Assembly: GCF_019175285.1 (NCBI RefSeq)
Contig: NC_056523.1
Coordinates: forward strand, 121,295,657 to 121,359,656
Direction of reading: 5' to 3'
DNA length: 64,000 nt
Origin: Sceloporus undulatus
Taxonomy: Eukaryota > Chordata > Lepidosauria > Squamata > Phrynosomatidae
Both the position numbers and the translations under genes were made by a program. The notes under the pieces are model-generated. The model was not told the origin of the DNA. It did not search any database and was given only the letters and a program-made list of their open reading frames with translations. Below, in pieces: positions 44,680-56,431 of the stretch. The first letter of the stretch is position 1, and the number at the start of each line of letters is the position of its first letter.

Positions 44680-45505
44680 TAGGTACTAATCAGTAGCATC
44701 ACTGGGAGGTGAGGGGGGTGGGATGCACCAGGTGACACTCCAGAAGGGGGGGGAGACACTCGGTAAGCTCTGCCACACCACCACCCCAGTGCCATCCATG
44801 TTCAGTGCTCCATCTGTACACTCATATTCCACCCTACACCCCATGTACACACTGCTCCAGTCTGTGCACGTAGGGGGCTCCAGTTTGCATGTCTGGTGAC
44901 TCTGGTTTTCCCACCTCGCAACTTTGTTTCTGTGTCAAGAGGAAGAGTGCAAGGGGGTGCTTTTCTACCCCACCCACCCTCCATAGTTTCCTGTCCCTCT
45001 TCTTCCCACACCCAGCTGGCTTCCTTCCTCCTCAGCCAGTGCTCTCGCTCAATCACGGGGACAAGGCTCGGTGCTGCTGTGCTCAGTGGATTTTCTTGCT
45101 GCTTTTCTTGACACCCCCCCCCTTTCAGGACTCCTGAATTACACAGGACGGCAACAACTTCATCAATTGAGGACCTCCTCCCCAGTTTAGTAAAAGTGGT
45201 CTCATGCACAGGTGTGAAGCTGAGTGCTTCTGGCTTTCACAAGTCCTGGTGGGGATGAGCCAGCTTCCTGCCCTGTGCCAAGCTCCGGATTGTGAACTTG
45301 GGAGGTTCCAGTTTGCACATACAGGACCCCCCCAGTTTACACACATGGGGGAACTGGTTTGTATGTACACCATTCAGTCTCGCATGTATGCATGCCCTTG
45401 GAAACCCCATCAAAAGTCCCCACCCCAGAGATCTCGCCCCCCAGAAGTCTTGCTCTCCACACTGGGTGTCACCCATTGTGGGAATGCCACTGTTACTAAT
45501 ATCAT
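44680..45505. repeat. Unclassified element with degenerate inverted ends
   Basis: The left end TACTAATCAGTAGCATCACT, followed by CACCAGGTGACAC, mirrors the right end GGGTGTCACCCATTGTGG with ATGCCACTGTTACTAATA. The inside repeats CAGTTTGCA/CAGTTTACAC units (44882, 45310, 45332). A related 'CACCAGGTGACACCCAGCAT' occurs at 59468. Probably a non-autonomous DNA element, family unknown. Confidence 0.4.
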
Positions 45506-45699
45506 TTTTCCCCAAAAAATATGTTTCACACTACTCTGTATGAATAAAAAAAGTCTGGGTATCCCCCAGGAGTCCCAAAAATGAATTTTCTATGCACAAT
45601 GTAGCCCATAAGATGAATGAGGTCACCCCAAACATACTTTCCTAATCTGGTGGAAATCCATCAGGACACTTCTTCATGTGCAATTACTAACAAAAATAA

Positions 45700-46009
45700 C
45701 TAAACTTCATTTTATTTGTATAAAATTATTCATTTGGTTGATATCCTGCCTTTTGCCCCAAACTGGGATATAAATCAGGTGATAAGATAGATGAAAAATG
45801 AACAGAAATAAAAACATATGGACAGAATCCCACTGAAACTTCATTTTACTTATTTAGGTGTATCAATTGCACTTATATTCTGCCTGTTGTCCAGAAACAG
45901 GATACAAGGCAACTCACAAGATTAATGGTAAATGGCCAGAAATAAAACCTGGATCTTTTGAAGACTAGTAATAAAAAAGATATTTAAAAGTATTGGGGAA
46001 ATGGCTAGT
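45700..46009. repeat. Two short LINE-tail-like segments
   Basis: GGTTGATATCCTGCCTTTTG (45737) and TGCACTTATATTCTGCCTGT (45869) both look like the reverse complement of a LINE 3' UTR end. Degraded. Confidence 0.3.
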
Positions 46010-46185
46010 TTGGGGGGAAATTTGCAGATGGTATTTTTGCACAGAAAAAAAAAAGCATTTTCTGTAGAGGAAATAATATTCCTGAAAGGAAAGTATGTTT
46101 CCTGTGCAAAGCATGCTGTTTCTTTGTGTGCAAAATTACCATGTTCACATTTTGCACAGATTGGCTACAATCCAACATCCCCTCA
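46010..46185. repeat. Unclassified GCAGAAAA-type repeat (copy 3)
   Basis: TATTTTTGCACAGAAAAAAA, GCATTTTCTGTAGAGGAAAT, TTTCCTGTGCAAAGC and TTTTGCACAG repeat the motif seen at 2425 and 13085. Confidence 0.4.
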
Positions 46186-48190
46186 GTGTAGCATAAATAT
46201 CTTCATGCAGAGATAGGCTATGCCAGCACTAAGCAACCCCCATGCTGAATAGTCCCATTGCACAATACACATGAACAAATGGACAAACTGTTCAGTGCAG
46301 CAACAGCCATGGATGTGAAGGGATGGTGCACAAGAACATGGGCCAACAATGGAGGGACTGGTCCACACACTGGCACAGCAGAACAGGGCTCACCCACAGG
46401 AAAAGAAACCATGAGAGACACATGAGTGGGGAAAGTCTATCGAGGCACATGGACCAGCCTGTATTAAAACATCACCTCTCGTAATCCTGTAAAACCTATA
46501 ATCTTATTTATGTGATTTGGTTCAGACATGCAGGATGCCAGCTGCAATATGGAGGGAAAATGAACACAGGCCTTTGGGCATGTTTCAGGAATAACAAAGC
46601 AGCATTCTTAATAAGAAAACTGGAAAAACCAGTAGCCAGAAATTTTAATTCAGAGCATACAGCCTATGTCATGTGTCTGTGTTTTCAATTGTAATACCAT
46701 CTATTTCAAGTCTTTTGGGGGGAAGGAGAAAAATTTAGAATTACAGGCTTAAAACCATGACACCACATGGTCTCATCCTGGAAGGTAACATTTATAATAT
46801 TGTTGTCCACTTTGGAACTCTCCATCCTCTGCATTCCACCACAATTTTGTTTTAAGGTGCTGAAGAGGGCAGAAGCCAAAATGTCTTCCTACAACACCAT
46901 GTGTTCATATGTACGCTAATAAATATATATTCTATGTGCTGAGCTATGTCTTTCTGGGAACCAGAACAGTCTTTGTAAAAAGCACTGTTTGTTTTAAATC
47001 ATTTCTGCCTGCCCCCACCCTCCATGTGTGTGATAATCAAAACAGGTGGAGAAGCTTAGTGAATGCAAGACAAGGTGAACTGATGACAAATAAATCCTCC
47101 ACAGTCGCATGCTATACAGAGCCGCAGGCCTTTCTCTATATGCATCCTCAAAATGGTTAATGGAGTATGTTAAATTACAGTGTAAAACTAAGAAAGGTAA
47201 CTGACTGTTCAAAAGCTAAATGCTAGAAAAAATTCAGCCATTCTGTTCTTGGGTCTTAGTTTTGATTAAAGGCTACCTTAGAAATTTCATCAAGCCACTT
47301 TCATCTAGCTGCTAATGGGAGTAGTGATTAGGAGCTCTGAAGAAGGTAAGGTGCCAGCATTGTATTGATGATATCCGGCTCTCTTTTTCTGCTACATTTG
47401 AATCAGGAGAGGCTGCCCCTCACCTAAACTGATGCAGTGGTATATTTGATAAGGTTGAGAAACTGAATCTTGCTAAGTCAGATTTTTTGGGGTGGCTGCT
47501 TCCCAGGATGGGCAGGTGTTACCTTGCTGAAAGGGACCACATGCCCTCTCTAAAGCAGGGGTGGGGAACTGTCAGAAGCTAGTGGGCCACATTGCTCCCC
47601 TAGGACAACTCGGAGGGCTAAAACCCTTGTTGCATCCCATGAATAAAATAAGAATTTCCACATATGCTCCTCTAGGAGGCATGGGGACATATATTTGCCC
47701 AGGGGCATTTTAGGCCCAGGAATGGCATTAAAAAATAAGAAATGACCAGACAGTGATGTCCTGGTCACTCTTTCTTGTAACAAGAGAGGCAAAATATAGA
47801 GGGGTTTGGAGGGGCACATGAGATCAATTTTCTTTTTACCCTTAGGGTCGGTCCCAGGAGGCAATTGTAGTTCAGGCCACATGCTGCCCACATCTCTTCT
47901 AAAAAAATAAGTACACTGCTGATCAGTCCTTGAATCCATCAAGAACAAGTAATTTTGGTGGTAGTGAGCACCCATTACCATCTGGATGTGATACAACTGC
48001 CATGCCATTTTCTGAACAGAGATAACTTACCCACTATAATTCATGCATTGCTAATTTTATCATTAGATTATCAAAATGTACTCTATAGTAGGATACCCCC
48101 ACACTCATTTTGATGGTCCTGGAAACTGTCATTGGTACTGAGTGGTTTGGACAATATGTTGCTGAATGGAGTGTGTGTGCCATAAGTGGA
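46186..48190. other. No recognised gene
   Basis: Sequence near 47556-47640 ('GCAGGGGTGGGGAACTGTC', 'GGGCCACATTG') resembles a common squamate dispersed repeat that I cannot name. The 152-codon minus frame over it (47550-48008) has no known domain. Confidence 0.35.
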
Positions 48191-48194
48191 GCAT

Positions 48195-48350
48195 TGGCTC
48201 CCTATTCATTACTGATGAAGAAGGTAGTGATGTTTTGAAAGCTTATAACATATATATTGTGCATTTTGGTTGATCTAATAAAGGCATTACTATTTTTGTA
48301 GATTTTGGATGTTATTGTACTTGTTATATGGCCAACACAGATATCCATAG
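48195..48350 (+). mobile_element. Penelope-like element 3' end with hammerhead-like core
   Basis: CTGATGA (48212-48218) followed 18 bases later by GAAAGCTTATAACAT (from 48237) fits the conserved CUGANGA...GAAA core of the hammerhead ribozymes found in PLE ends. The intervening stem II is weak. Downstream GTTGATCTAATAAAGGCATT and TATGGCCAACACAGATATCC are landmarks of this PLE 3' end, as I recall it from other reptiles. Confidence 0.5.
48212..48240 (+). ncRNA. Degenerate hammerhead ribozyme-like core
   Basis: Exact CTGATGA and GAAA boxes separated by an AGAAGG...GTTTT segment that can form only a weak stem II. The opposite strand with the cleavage site was not located, so this is a remnant call. 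Confidence 0.35.
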
Positions 48351-48702
48351 ATATAATTAGTGATCCATGTTTAAAATCTCACTATTAGCCATACAAATCT
48401 CTGGGCAATGCAGACCCATGCTGCTTAAAGACCTAGGTGAACTTTTTTCTGAGAATTTTGTTCTGGTTGCAGATTAATTTGAGGTTGTTATATTTGTTCT
48501 TCTTTAATCAATACATAAACTGGAATACAGTCATCCTTTGCTATATGCATTTTTCTGAATTTTATCTAGCAGGTTTCAGAACAAAAAAGGGTACAAAATG
48601 TATAGTATTTGAACAAAATGTGCACAAATGTGTATACCTGGACAAAATAAATGTACAAAATTGTATTGCATTTACTTCATTTTCTTTGGGATTCACACAT
48701 AG

Positions 48703-48922
48703 GTGTTTATCAGACAAGCTCTTAAAGAGGTACTATTCCAGTGTGACTCCTCTAGCTGCCTCCTGTTGCATGCTGGGATTGGCAGTTTTAAGGAGGGGTA
48801 TTTAGAATTCTCAGGCAGAGAAGTTCAGCTCCTTAAAACTGCCAATCCCAGCATGCAACAGGAGGCTGCTAGAGGAGTCACACTGGAATAGTACCTCTTT
48901 AAGAGCATAGTGTGATAAACAT
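48703..48922. mobile_element. Nearly perfect 220-bp palindromic element with 5-bp duplication
   Basis: The left arm GCTCTTAAAGAGGTACTATT through CATGCTGGGATTGGCAGTTT is repeated in inverse orientation on the right with one mismatch over about 77 bp (CTAGCTGCC against CTAGCAGCC). Outer ends GTGTTTATCAGAC and GTGTGATAAACAT extend the inversion imperfectly. CATAG flanks both sides (48698-702, 48923-27). The loop of about 30 bp holds GAATTCTCAGGCAG. The element is young, and I cannot assign it to a family. Confidence 0.7.
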
Positions 48923-48927
48923 CATAG

Positions 48928-50768
48928 TGTTCAGAATGTTGGCACAGATTACAGTTATACCAGCTTTATATGTGAGCCTAACATTTCATGATTAACCATA
49001 AAAAGGGGCTGGTAATAAATATTAATTGTATAATGACTGAACTGTAATTCTAGTTCTCTTCCAGTGGAGGAACATTGTCATAGTTTTTTGCTGTGTCCTG
49101 CATAGATTTTTATATTCAACATGCTCTGTTGCTATGACCTAGAAGTCCTTTTCACTGAATAATATTCACTGTCCAGCTCAAATTATGTTTTGAAACCAAA
49201 TGAATTATCATTTCCTATTTGTGTTGAGCCTGCAATTCAGAGATCATAAATTCACCTTATCTATCAAGCAAACCTTCTGGGCTAATAGAACAATGACAAC
49301 AGTAAAACAAAGCAATAGTTGATAACAACCTTTGCGAGTTTGGGATACATAGGGATAAAAGCTTGTCTGACATTCTTTAGAGCCAATATTTACCTTTACC
49401 ACTGCTTATGGCCTCCTGAGACTCATCCGTTGTGCAATTCCCATTAAGAGTAGGTAGTAAAACAGCCTGTCGTCTTCCTATTTTTGCCATTAGAAACACA
49501 ATAGTAATAAATTGGCTGTCTTATGTGACACAGAAATATTGCTAGGATCTATTTGCTCTAGAGGGTCCTCAAGTCCACCTTTCTATAGCAAGCATTTTTA
49601 TTCCTATTCTTTTTTAATGTATTATGCCCCCCATGCTTCTCCCCCCCCCTGTTAATTTTTATTTTCCTACTATATCAAGGATCAATGCCATCCTTTCTGA
49701 ATTTAAGCAACATTTAACAAAATCTAAAGGCATACACATGAGAGAAAGTTAAATATACATAACTGGACTGAAAAATAAGTACATTTTTTAAAATCAGCCA
49801 ATGTTTAGATAGTTTTGGCATGACATAGGATAAAGTCCTTGGGTAACGACTGCTGGCTGATTTTCTGACTGCAAGCCCTCATTCTGGGGTAAATTTTGAG
49901 ACTATAGAATTCAAAACCATAAAACATAGTTAGGGCTGTCAACATATATTCATGTTCAGCTGGTGGGCTTTCAGGATGGTCCCTGTTTGATCAGAATATG
50001 GGACTATATAGGTCTTTGATCTGTCTAGTAGGCTCCTTGAAATAGCTGGCATGCAGTATTGCAATTTGGCATTCATAACCCAGAGTTATGGATCAATAAC
50101 TGCTCTGTATTCAGTAACACTATGTAATCTTATTATAAAACTCTGTAATGCCTCTCAGCTCACTCGAACAGCCAACACCAACACAAGGCAAACGAAGTCT
50201 GTTCTGTTGGTGATCAGAGTAACAAGAACGTAACATTTCCAACCCTTTCCCACCAGAGAGCAAGGTTGCAGCAAGGACCTGTGACAGGGCCCCTACATCT
50301 GATTGTTGCAGCCTCACTCAATGATGGGAGGGAGTTGGAAATGTCTTCCTTCTTGTGCCCCAATCACCTGTAAGAAGTGAATCTTCTTATATCTGGGGAG
50401 GGGGAGAGAGAATTCTGAGCTTCTCTCTGTACAGAGAAAGGAAAGGGAAACAATGGGAAGGGAAACACTTCTGGATGGCATCAGGAAAGTATCCTCCCCA
50501 TGATGTCATGCAGTATGCTTGGTCCAGAGAAGTGGAGAGGCAGTCAGGACTTTAACACCAAAAACCTTACCCTCCCATCTTTCCTTTCCTTTCCTTTACT
50601 GACCCTCCCATCTTACAAGGACTGTCCCTTTTAAGCAGCAGAGCATTATTACCCTTACCTATTTCTGCAATATATCCTGTTCAGTGCTTCCAACACTTGC
50701 AAAAGCAATAAGAAGATCAGTGGTAAAGATAACTTTGATCAGGAATATTGCTATAAGGAAGACAAATG

Positions 50769-50800
<32 letters not shown>

Positions 50801-51920
50801 TCATCTAATAATAGAGGTGCTCAAATTTCTTCCCAGCCTCCTCAACTGGCAGCCAATTTCCAAGACACATTATTATTTAGGAGCAATTTGGTCAGCCAGT
50901 TTCCTACATTGAAGCCTTTTTTCATTTCGTACAATTGTTAGATAAGCAAGTTTTCCATGTCTATACTTACTAAATGCTAGTTTGCATGTTATTTTATAGA
51001 AATATAGGCACAGTATAATTTCTTGTTTGTTTCCTTATCCATACTCACTCCCTTTCTGCATCATTTAACCATTTTAATGCCCTTCCTCTCCTCCATTAGA
51101 CCATATGTTTCACTCCACACCAGTAATTTCAAAGTAATGCTACTTTTTTATTTTCACAAAGAATATTAAACTTGTTTATTTCTCTACTAGATAATGTGTT
51201 TGGGTGGGCACAGGACTAGCTGTTGTTCAGTTTCTACTTTATCAATTAGATTACATTGTATTAGAGCTACAGTACATATTCCAATATTTATGACTTTCAC
51301 AAATCCTTTTGCCCACTACCAGTGATGGATTTTATCTTTTCCTGAACCCTGAAGGTTTTAGGTAGGCATCAGTTCTGATTCTGACCTTTACTCATCTTGT
51401 TTGTTTGAGTGGTTGAAGCATGCACATGACTAAAACATGGGTTGCTTGTTTAACTGTGCTAATTCCTGAGTCTTTAATGTGGCTTGAACAAATGCTATGA
51501 ACATTCACACTGGGTGATAGAGCCATCTTCATCACCTTACCTGCCCCCAACTTGTGTTCTCTGAATGCATGAAAGAAACTCATGAAATGGGGTTGCTTGC
51601 TTCCTTTCTGTCCCGAGATTCTGCCCCACTTAGAACCATCCGATGTCACCCTTCTCACTGAAGATACTTTCAGAGAGAGATCTTTTCATCCAGGATGATC
51701 ACTGGAGCTTTCTAGGCAAGAAAGGAAGGAATATAAAGATTCGCCATTGCTCCATAAAGTATTCCCGAACTCTCACATGCTCCCTGATGTGTTCTTTTTG
51801 ATTTTGGTCCTAAACTCTAGCTTGTTCCTCAGTTTTGCTTCCCAGTTTATTCTCTTGTCCTCACTTGCTCTTCAGTTCTGATGTCTGATTTGATCCTTGA
51901 CCATACCTTCAGTTTGTCCT
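48928..51920. other. Unique DNA, no gene seen
   Basis: About 3 kb without recognised repeats except a (CT)n(CA)n tract at 50770-50800 and short C-runs near 49643. Confidence 0.45.
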
Positions 51921-51925
51921 GGGTT

Positions 51926-52152
51926 CCTCTCACATTACACATTATAGTGATATGATCCAACTTTAGCTGCCATGGCAATGGCCTATGAAATCCCATGATT
52001 TGGATATTAGGGTGAGTCATTTAGAATTCTCAGTTAAAGACCTTCCCTGGTGCTTCTGCTGAATCTATGAATCCCAGGATTCCACAGAATGCAGTCAAGG
52101 CAATTATAGTTGAATCATAGCAGTATAATGGTGTAGTGTGAAAGGGCCCTTG
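51926..52152. mobile_element. Palindromic hAT-like MITE (subfamily B)
   Basis: The left arm TCACATTACACATTATAGTG with CAACTTTAGCTGCCATGG is mirrored by TTGAATCATAGCAGTATAAT and GGTGTAGTGTGAAAGGGCCC. The interior has AATCCCATGATTTGG and AATCCCAGGATTCC. Confidence 0.7.
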
Positions 52153-52329
52153 GTTACCAACTTGTCCCATAGCTCCTGATTTGTAGGGTTAGCATACTCC
52201 TGGTTTGGCTGGCTTCTACCCTAATTCTAGACATGCTACCTCTGACCATTTGTACTATCATTTGGCCCAGTTATCAATTTTCAATTAAAAAAACAAAACA
52301 AGCAAGCTTCTACACTTGTAAGAGACAAT

Positions 52330-52888
52330 GGCCCATTACAGACGGGCCTTTTAGTACGGAGTCAGTCCGTATTAGGGTTAGGAAGGTGCGGTGCTTCTGC
52401 ACCCCCCTAACCCTAGTACGGACTGAGTCCGTACTAAATGGCGGTGCCCCATCTACATGGGGGCCGCCATGACGACGTCATGACTGCGCCGCCTCTATAC
52501 AGGGTGGCGCGGACGTGATGTCGTCGCTCCGTGCCAAGGTGCTTAGTGCGCCCTTTGCGCGGAGCAGGAAGGAGCTCCGTTTTGGAGCTCCTTCCTGGTT
52601 TGCGCCATTGGGCGCAGCCTTCACACAGCTGTGCCCAGCGGCGCAAAGGAGAAAGGGGCCAAGCGGCCCCTTTCTCCTCCTCCCCACCGCCGCGGGGTGT
52701 CCTTGGGGCTTGAAGCCCTAAGGACACCCCTTTCCAGGCTGTGGGGAAGCAGCCTTTTGCCGCTTCCCTGCAGCCTGGAAAGCGGCGGATCGGGGCCTCA
52801 GCGGCTGCCGTTCTGGCCACTGAGGCCCCGATACCCCGGGGAAAGGGGCGGGAACAGGCTGCCTCAAAGGGGCGGTCTGTAACGCGCC
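52330..52888. mobile_element. GC-rich hairpin element, copy 3 (largest)
   Basis: 559 bp, flanked by AAT on both sides (52327-29, 52889-91). The ends GGCCCATTACAGACGGGCC and GGCGGTCTGTAACGCGCC are inverted repeats. The body is a chain of hairpins: AGGGTTAGG/CCTAACCCT, AGTACGGAC/GTCCGTACT, ATGGCGG...CCGCCAT, GCGCCGCC/GGTGGCGC inside GACGAC/GTCGTC, CAGGAAGGAGCTCC/GGAGCTCCTTCCTG, GGAGAAAGGGGCC/GGCCCCTTTCTCC, GGTGTCCTTGGGGCTT/AGCCCTAAGGACACC, CCAGGCTG/CAGCCTGG and CGGGGCCTCAG/CTGAGGCCCCG. Several modules are shared with the copy at 35908; others are unique. The minus frame of 203 codons across it (to 53045) is a composition artefact. Confidence 0.75.
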
Positions 52889-53059
52889 AATATATGGTAT
52901 GAAAAAAGAAAACATTTGTGTTGTTAGAAAAACTCTTTGTTTTTGGTGATGTCTCTTGCCCGGTGGTTCTGAACTGGTACCAACTGGAATAGATGTAGTC
53001 TTCTCTGGAACTCAGGAACAAAGTAACTTCAACACAGATTTTCACTCAAATGAGGGTTT

Positions 53060-54806
53060 ATTGACTTAGTTGCTATTTACACATTCACAACTACTGTGAT
53101 ATTTCGTTAATCTTGATCATTAATTCATTTGTATAATAGTATAAATTTCTATATGCCATTTACTTTCTTGTATGCTAATAGTCTACATTATTCTTATCAA
53201 TAATAAATTTTACTCTGCCAAAAACACGTCGACAATATATTCCTTGTTCATTTTTTCCTATTTTACTCAACATATGAAATTATCTATTTTCCTTTCATCT
53301 TTGACAAAGTCTATTAGTGGTATCCAATTTTTTCCCCGCCTATTCCAGTCTTTTTCTCTGATTAAACAGGTAAGCTTCTCCATTTCAAAGTAGGTCATCA
53401 GTTTCAAAAACCAATCATTCCAAGTCGGCTGGCTTTTCCTTTTCCAATGCACAGCAAATACTATGCGTGCCGCCGATATCATGTAAAACAAAAGTATACC
53501 ATAATTATTTTCTAATTTTAAATCCATAATCATATTTAATAGATAGCATTTCTGGTCTAATTTAAATTGATATCCTAATATGGTTTGAATTTTCCCATGG
53601 ATCTGGTTCCAATATTTTTTAGCAATTTCACAATTCCACCACATATGTATGAAGGAACCCGGCGCTTTTCCGCATTTCCAACATGAAGGATTACTATGTT
53701 TATAGATTTTGGCAATTTTATTAGGTGTAAGGTACCATCGATTTTGCATTTTGAAATAATTTTCCTTTATTTCTACACATATGTTTTACATGTATGTTTT
53801 ATATGTTCTATACGTATGTTTTAGCCTATTTTTCCAAGTTTTTTCCCATTGTTCCAGGGGTATTGATTCATTTAAATCTTGGGCCCATTTAATCATTTTG
53901 GGTTTCACCGTTTCTTCAAGCATTTCCATTTTTAAAAAAATTGTAAAATAATGACACTTTTTTAGAGTTATTATGAAAAATAATTTTGTCCACATCTTGC
54001 ATAGTCAGATCTATTCCTGTTAACTTAATGTCTTGTGTGTATCTTTCTTTAATTTGCCTGTATAAGAACAATTTATAGAGAGGCCATCTGCACCCTATTC
54101 TTCTTGTGACTTCAATTTTGGGGCGTTAGTGTCATTGTCAAGTTTAGTCAAGTCTTTATAATTTATCCATCGTGTAGGAGAAATCGTATCCTTCCTATGA
54201 AAAGCCTCATTTATTGAGGTCCAAAATGGTAGTTTTTTATAAATTAAAGATTTAAATTTAAACCAAGCTTTAATAAGTGGTTTTCGAATACAATGATTAA
54301 GAAAGGCCTTGTTTACTTTGATTTTATCATAGAAAAGGTACGCATGTATTCCATAAATCAGATCAGATGTTTCTAAATTCAACAGTTCCACATTTTTCAG
54401 TTTAAACCATTCAATTAGCCAATCAAAGCAACAAGCATAAAAATAGGTTTTTAAACTTGGGAGACCCAAACCACCTCTTTTCCAATCATCCTGCATTGTC
54501 TTGAATCTCACACAAGGTTTTTTTCCCATCCCAAATAAATTTGCTGATTTCTCTGTTCCATTGCGAAAATGGTTTTTCATTTGAGATAATCGGGATGGAT
54601 TGAAAAAGAAAAATAATCTTTGGTAAAATGTTCATTTTTACCATAGCTATCTTTCCCAACCAGGATACTCCTAGCTTTTTCCATCTTACAATATCACTTT
54701 TAATACTTTGCCAGGTTTGAACATAGTTGTTTTTAAAAAGATCCACATTTTTTGTAGTTAACCAAATTCCCAAATATTTTATTTTATTTTTAATAGAAAT
54801 ATTTTT
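53060..54806 (-). mobile_element. L1 LINE, 3' third of ORF2 plus 3' UTR
   Basis: The minus strand carries the C-terminal half of an L1-type ORF2 in three frames. The first piece (54857-54486) has 'KIKYLGIWLTTKNVDLFKNN' and 'WLGKIAMVKMNILPKIIFLF'. The second (54580-54095) has 'DDWKRGGLGLPSLKTYFYAC'. The last (53749-53267) has the CCHC motif C23-x2-C26-x8-H35-x4-C40 (CWKCGKAPGSFIHMWWNC). It ends at a TGA at 53267. Frame changes and the 5' truncation at about 54806 make it inactive. A (TG)n-like tract lies immediately upstream at 54810-54837. Confidence 0.88.
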
Positions 54807-54837
54807 AACGTGTGTGTGTGTGCATGTGTGCATGTGA

Positions 54838-55050
54838 AATTGTTTTCCAAGAAACAAGTTTACTCTTGTCTTTCAGGAATGATATAAGGGAGAGGTAGCA
54901 CTGGAGCTGATGGAGGCACACACTGTGAGGGAGTGGCATGAGACAAAAGACAGACTGGGAGGAAAAGGACAGTAAAGTATGAGAGAGTGAACAGTGAGAG
55001 CAGTGGGATGTAAGACGCAAGGGAGGACATGTAGGGGAGGTTTGCTGAGA
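54838..55050. other. No recognised feature
   Basis: A short A/G-rich stretch without a recognised family. Confidence 0.35.
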
Positions 55051-55051
55051 G

Positions 55052-55205
55052 ATAATAATAATAATAATGATAATAACAACAACAACAACAATAATAATAA
55101 TAATAGTGGTGGTCCAAGGTCCTCTGGTCAGTTCCATGGCCAAGTAGAGAACTGAATCTGGGTCTCTCTGGTCCATGTCCAGCACTTTCCAACCTGTACT
55201 GTACT
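55052..55205 (-). mobile_element. tRNA-derived SINE fragment with AAT/AAC tail
   Basis: On the minus strand GGAAAGTGCTGGACATGGAC, CCAGATTCAGTTCTCTAC (box B-like) and TTGGCCATGGAACTGACC resemble a SINE head. The tail is the AAT/AAC microsatellite at 55052-55104. The central body is absent. Confidence 0.45.
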
Positions 55206-55469
55206 GCTTCAGATCACTTTAGGATTATTTAAAAAATGGTATAAAGGTTGAAACAGTGTAAGAAAATAGCAAAAATTACTGTGCTGAACTTACATATTTG
55301 GATACAAATAAGAGTAATCTTTATAATTTGAGTAAAATATATGCCCAGACATAAGGAAGTGGCTCACCAAATGAGAACTTTTACCAAACATACGGAGGTG
55401 ATGTGACAGAGGTCATTTCGTGAGAAACTAATCAGTGCAGGACTGCTCTTTTCTTCCCTTTCCGGTGTT
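55206..55469. other. No recognised feature
   Basis: AT-rich spacer. Confidence 0.35.
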
Positions 55470-56431
55470 CATAGAATCATAGAATCATAGAGTTGGAAGA
55501 GACCACAAGGGCCATCCAGTCCAACCCCCTGCCATGCAGGAAATCCAAATCAAAGCATCCCCGACAGATGGCCACCCAGCCTCTGCTTAAAGATCTCCAA
55601 GGAAGGAGACGCCACTACATTCCCAGGGAGTTTGTTCCACTGTTGAACAGCCTTTACTGTCAGGAAGTTCCTCCTAATGTTAAGGTGGAATCTCTTTTCC
55701 TGGAGCTTGCATCCATTGTTCCGGGTCCTGTTCTCTGGAGCAGCAGAAAACAAGCTTGTTCCCTCCTCAATATGACATCCCTTCAAATATTTAAACAGGG
55801 CTATCATATCATCTCTTAATCTTCTTTTCTCCAAGCTAAACATCTCCAGTTCCCTAAGTCATTCCTCATAGGGCATGGTTTCCAGACCCTTCACCATTTT
55901 AGTTGCCCTCCTTTGGACATGCTCCAGTTTCTCAATGTCCTTTTTGAATTGTGGTGCCCAGAACTGGACACAATATTCCAGGTGGGGCTTGACCAGAGCA
56001 GAATACAGTGGCACTATTACTTCTCTTGATCTAGACACTATACTTTTATTGATGCAGCCTAAAATTGCATTGGCCTTTTTAGCTGCCGCATCGCACTGTT
56101 CATTCATGTTCAACTTGTGGTCTACTTGGACTCCTAGATCCCTTTCACATGTAGTTTCATTCAGCCAGGTGTCCCCCTTCCTATATCTGTGCATTTCATT
56201 TTTCTGCCCTAAGTGCAGTACATTACATTTCTCCGTGCTGAATTTCATTTTGTTAGCTTTGGCCCAGCTTTCAAGTCTATTCAGGTCGTTTTGAGTTTTG
56301 ATCCTATCCTCAGGGGTATTAGCTATTCCTCCTAATTTGGTGTCATCTGCAAATTTGATAAGTATGCTCCCAATTCTGTCATCCAGGTCACTGATAAAGA
56401 TGTTGAATAACACTGGCCCTAGGACAGAGCC
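55470..56431 (-). mobile_element. CR1 LINE, 5'-truncated, one stop in the frame
   Basis: An antisense CR1 copy starting at '[20 protein letters not shown]' (56431) and ending at the CR1 terminus with ATTCTATG-type repeats at 55470-55490. The frame holds FADDTKLGG and the C-terminal LGGHLSGML. It is interrupted only by TGA at 55861-55859, where the copy at 22741 has CGA (arginine), a change expected from CpG deamination. The truncation removes RT motifs upstream of 'GVPQG'. Only about 20 codons separate the two open pieces. Confidence 0.9.

Noticed and set aside
47550-48008. 152-codon minus frame
   Set aside because: It overlaps a dispersed-repeat-like stretch and has no recognisable domain or splice context.
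52434-53045. 203-codon minus-strand frame in the GC-rich block
   Set aside because: It crosses the hairpin element into unrelated AT-rich DNA, follows the inverted repeats and has no known domain. GC richness alone removes stops.
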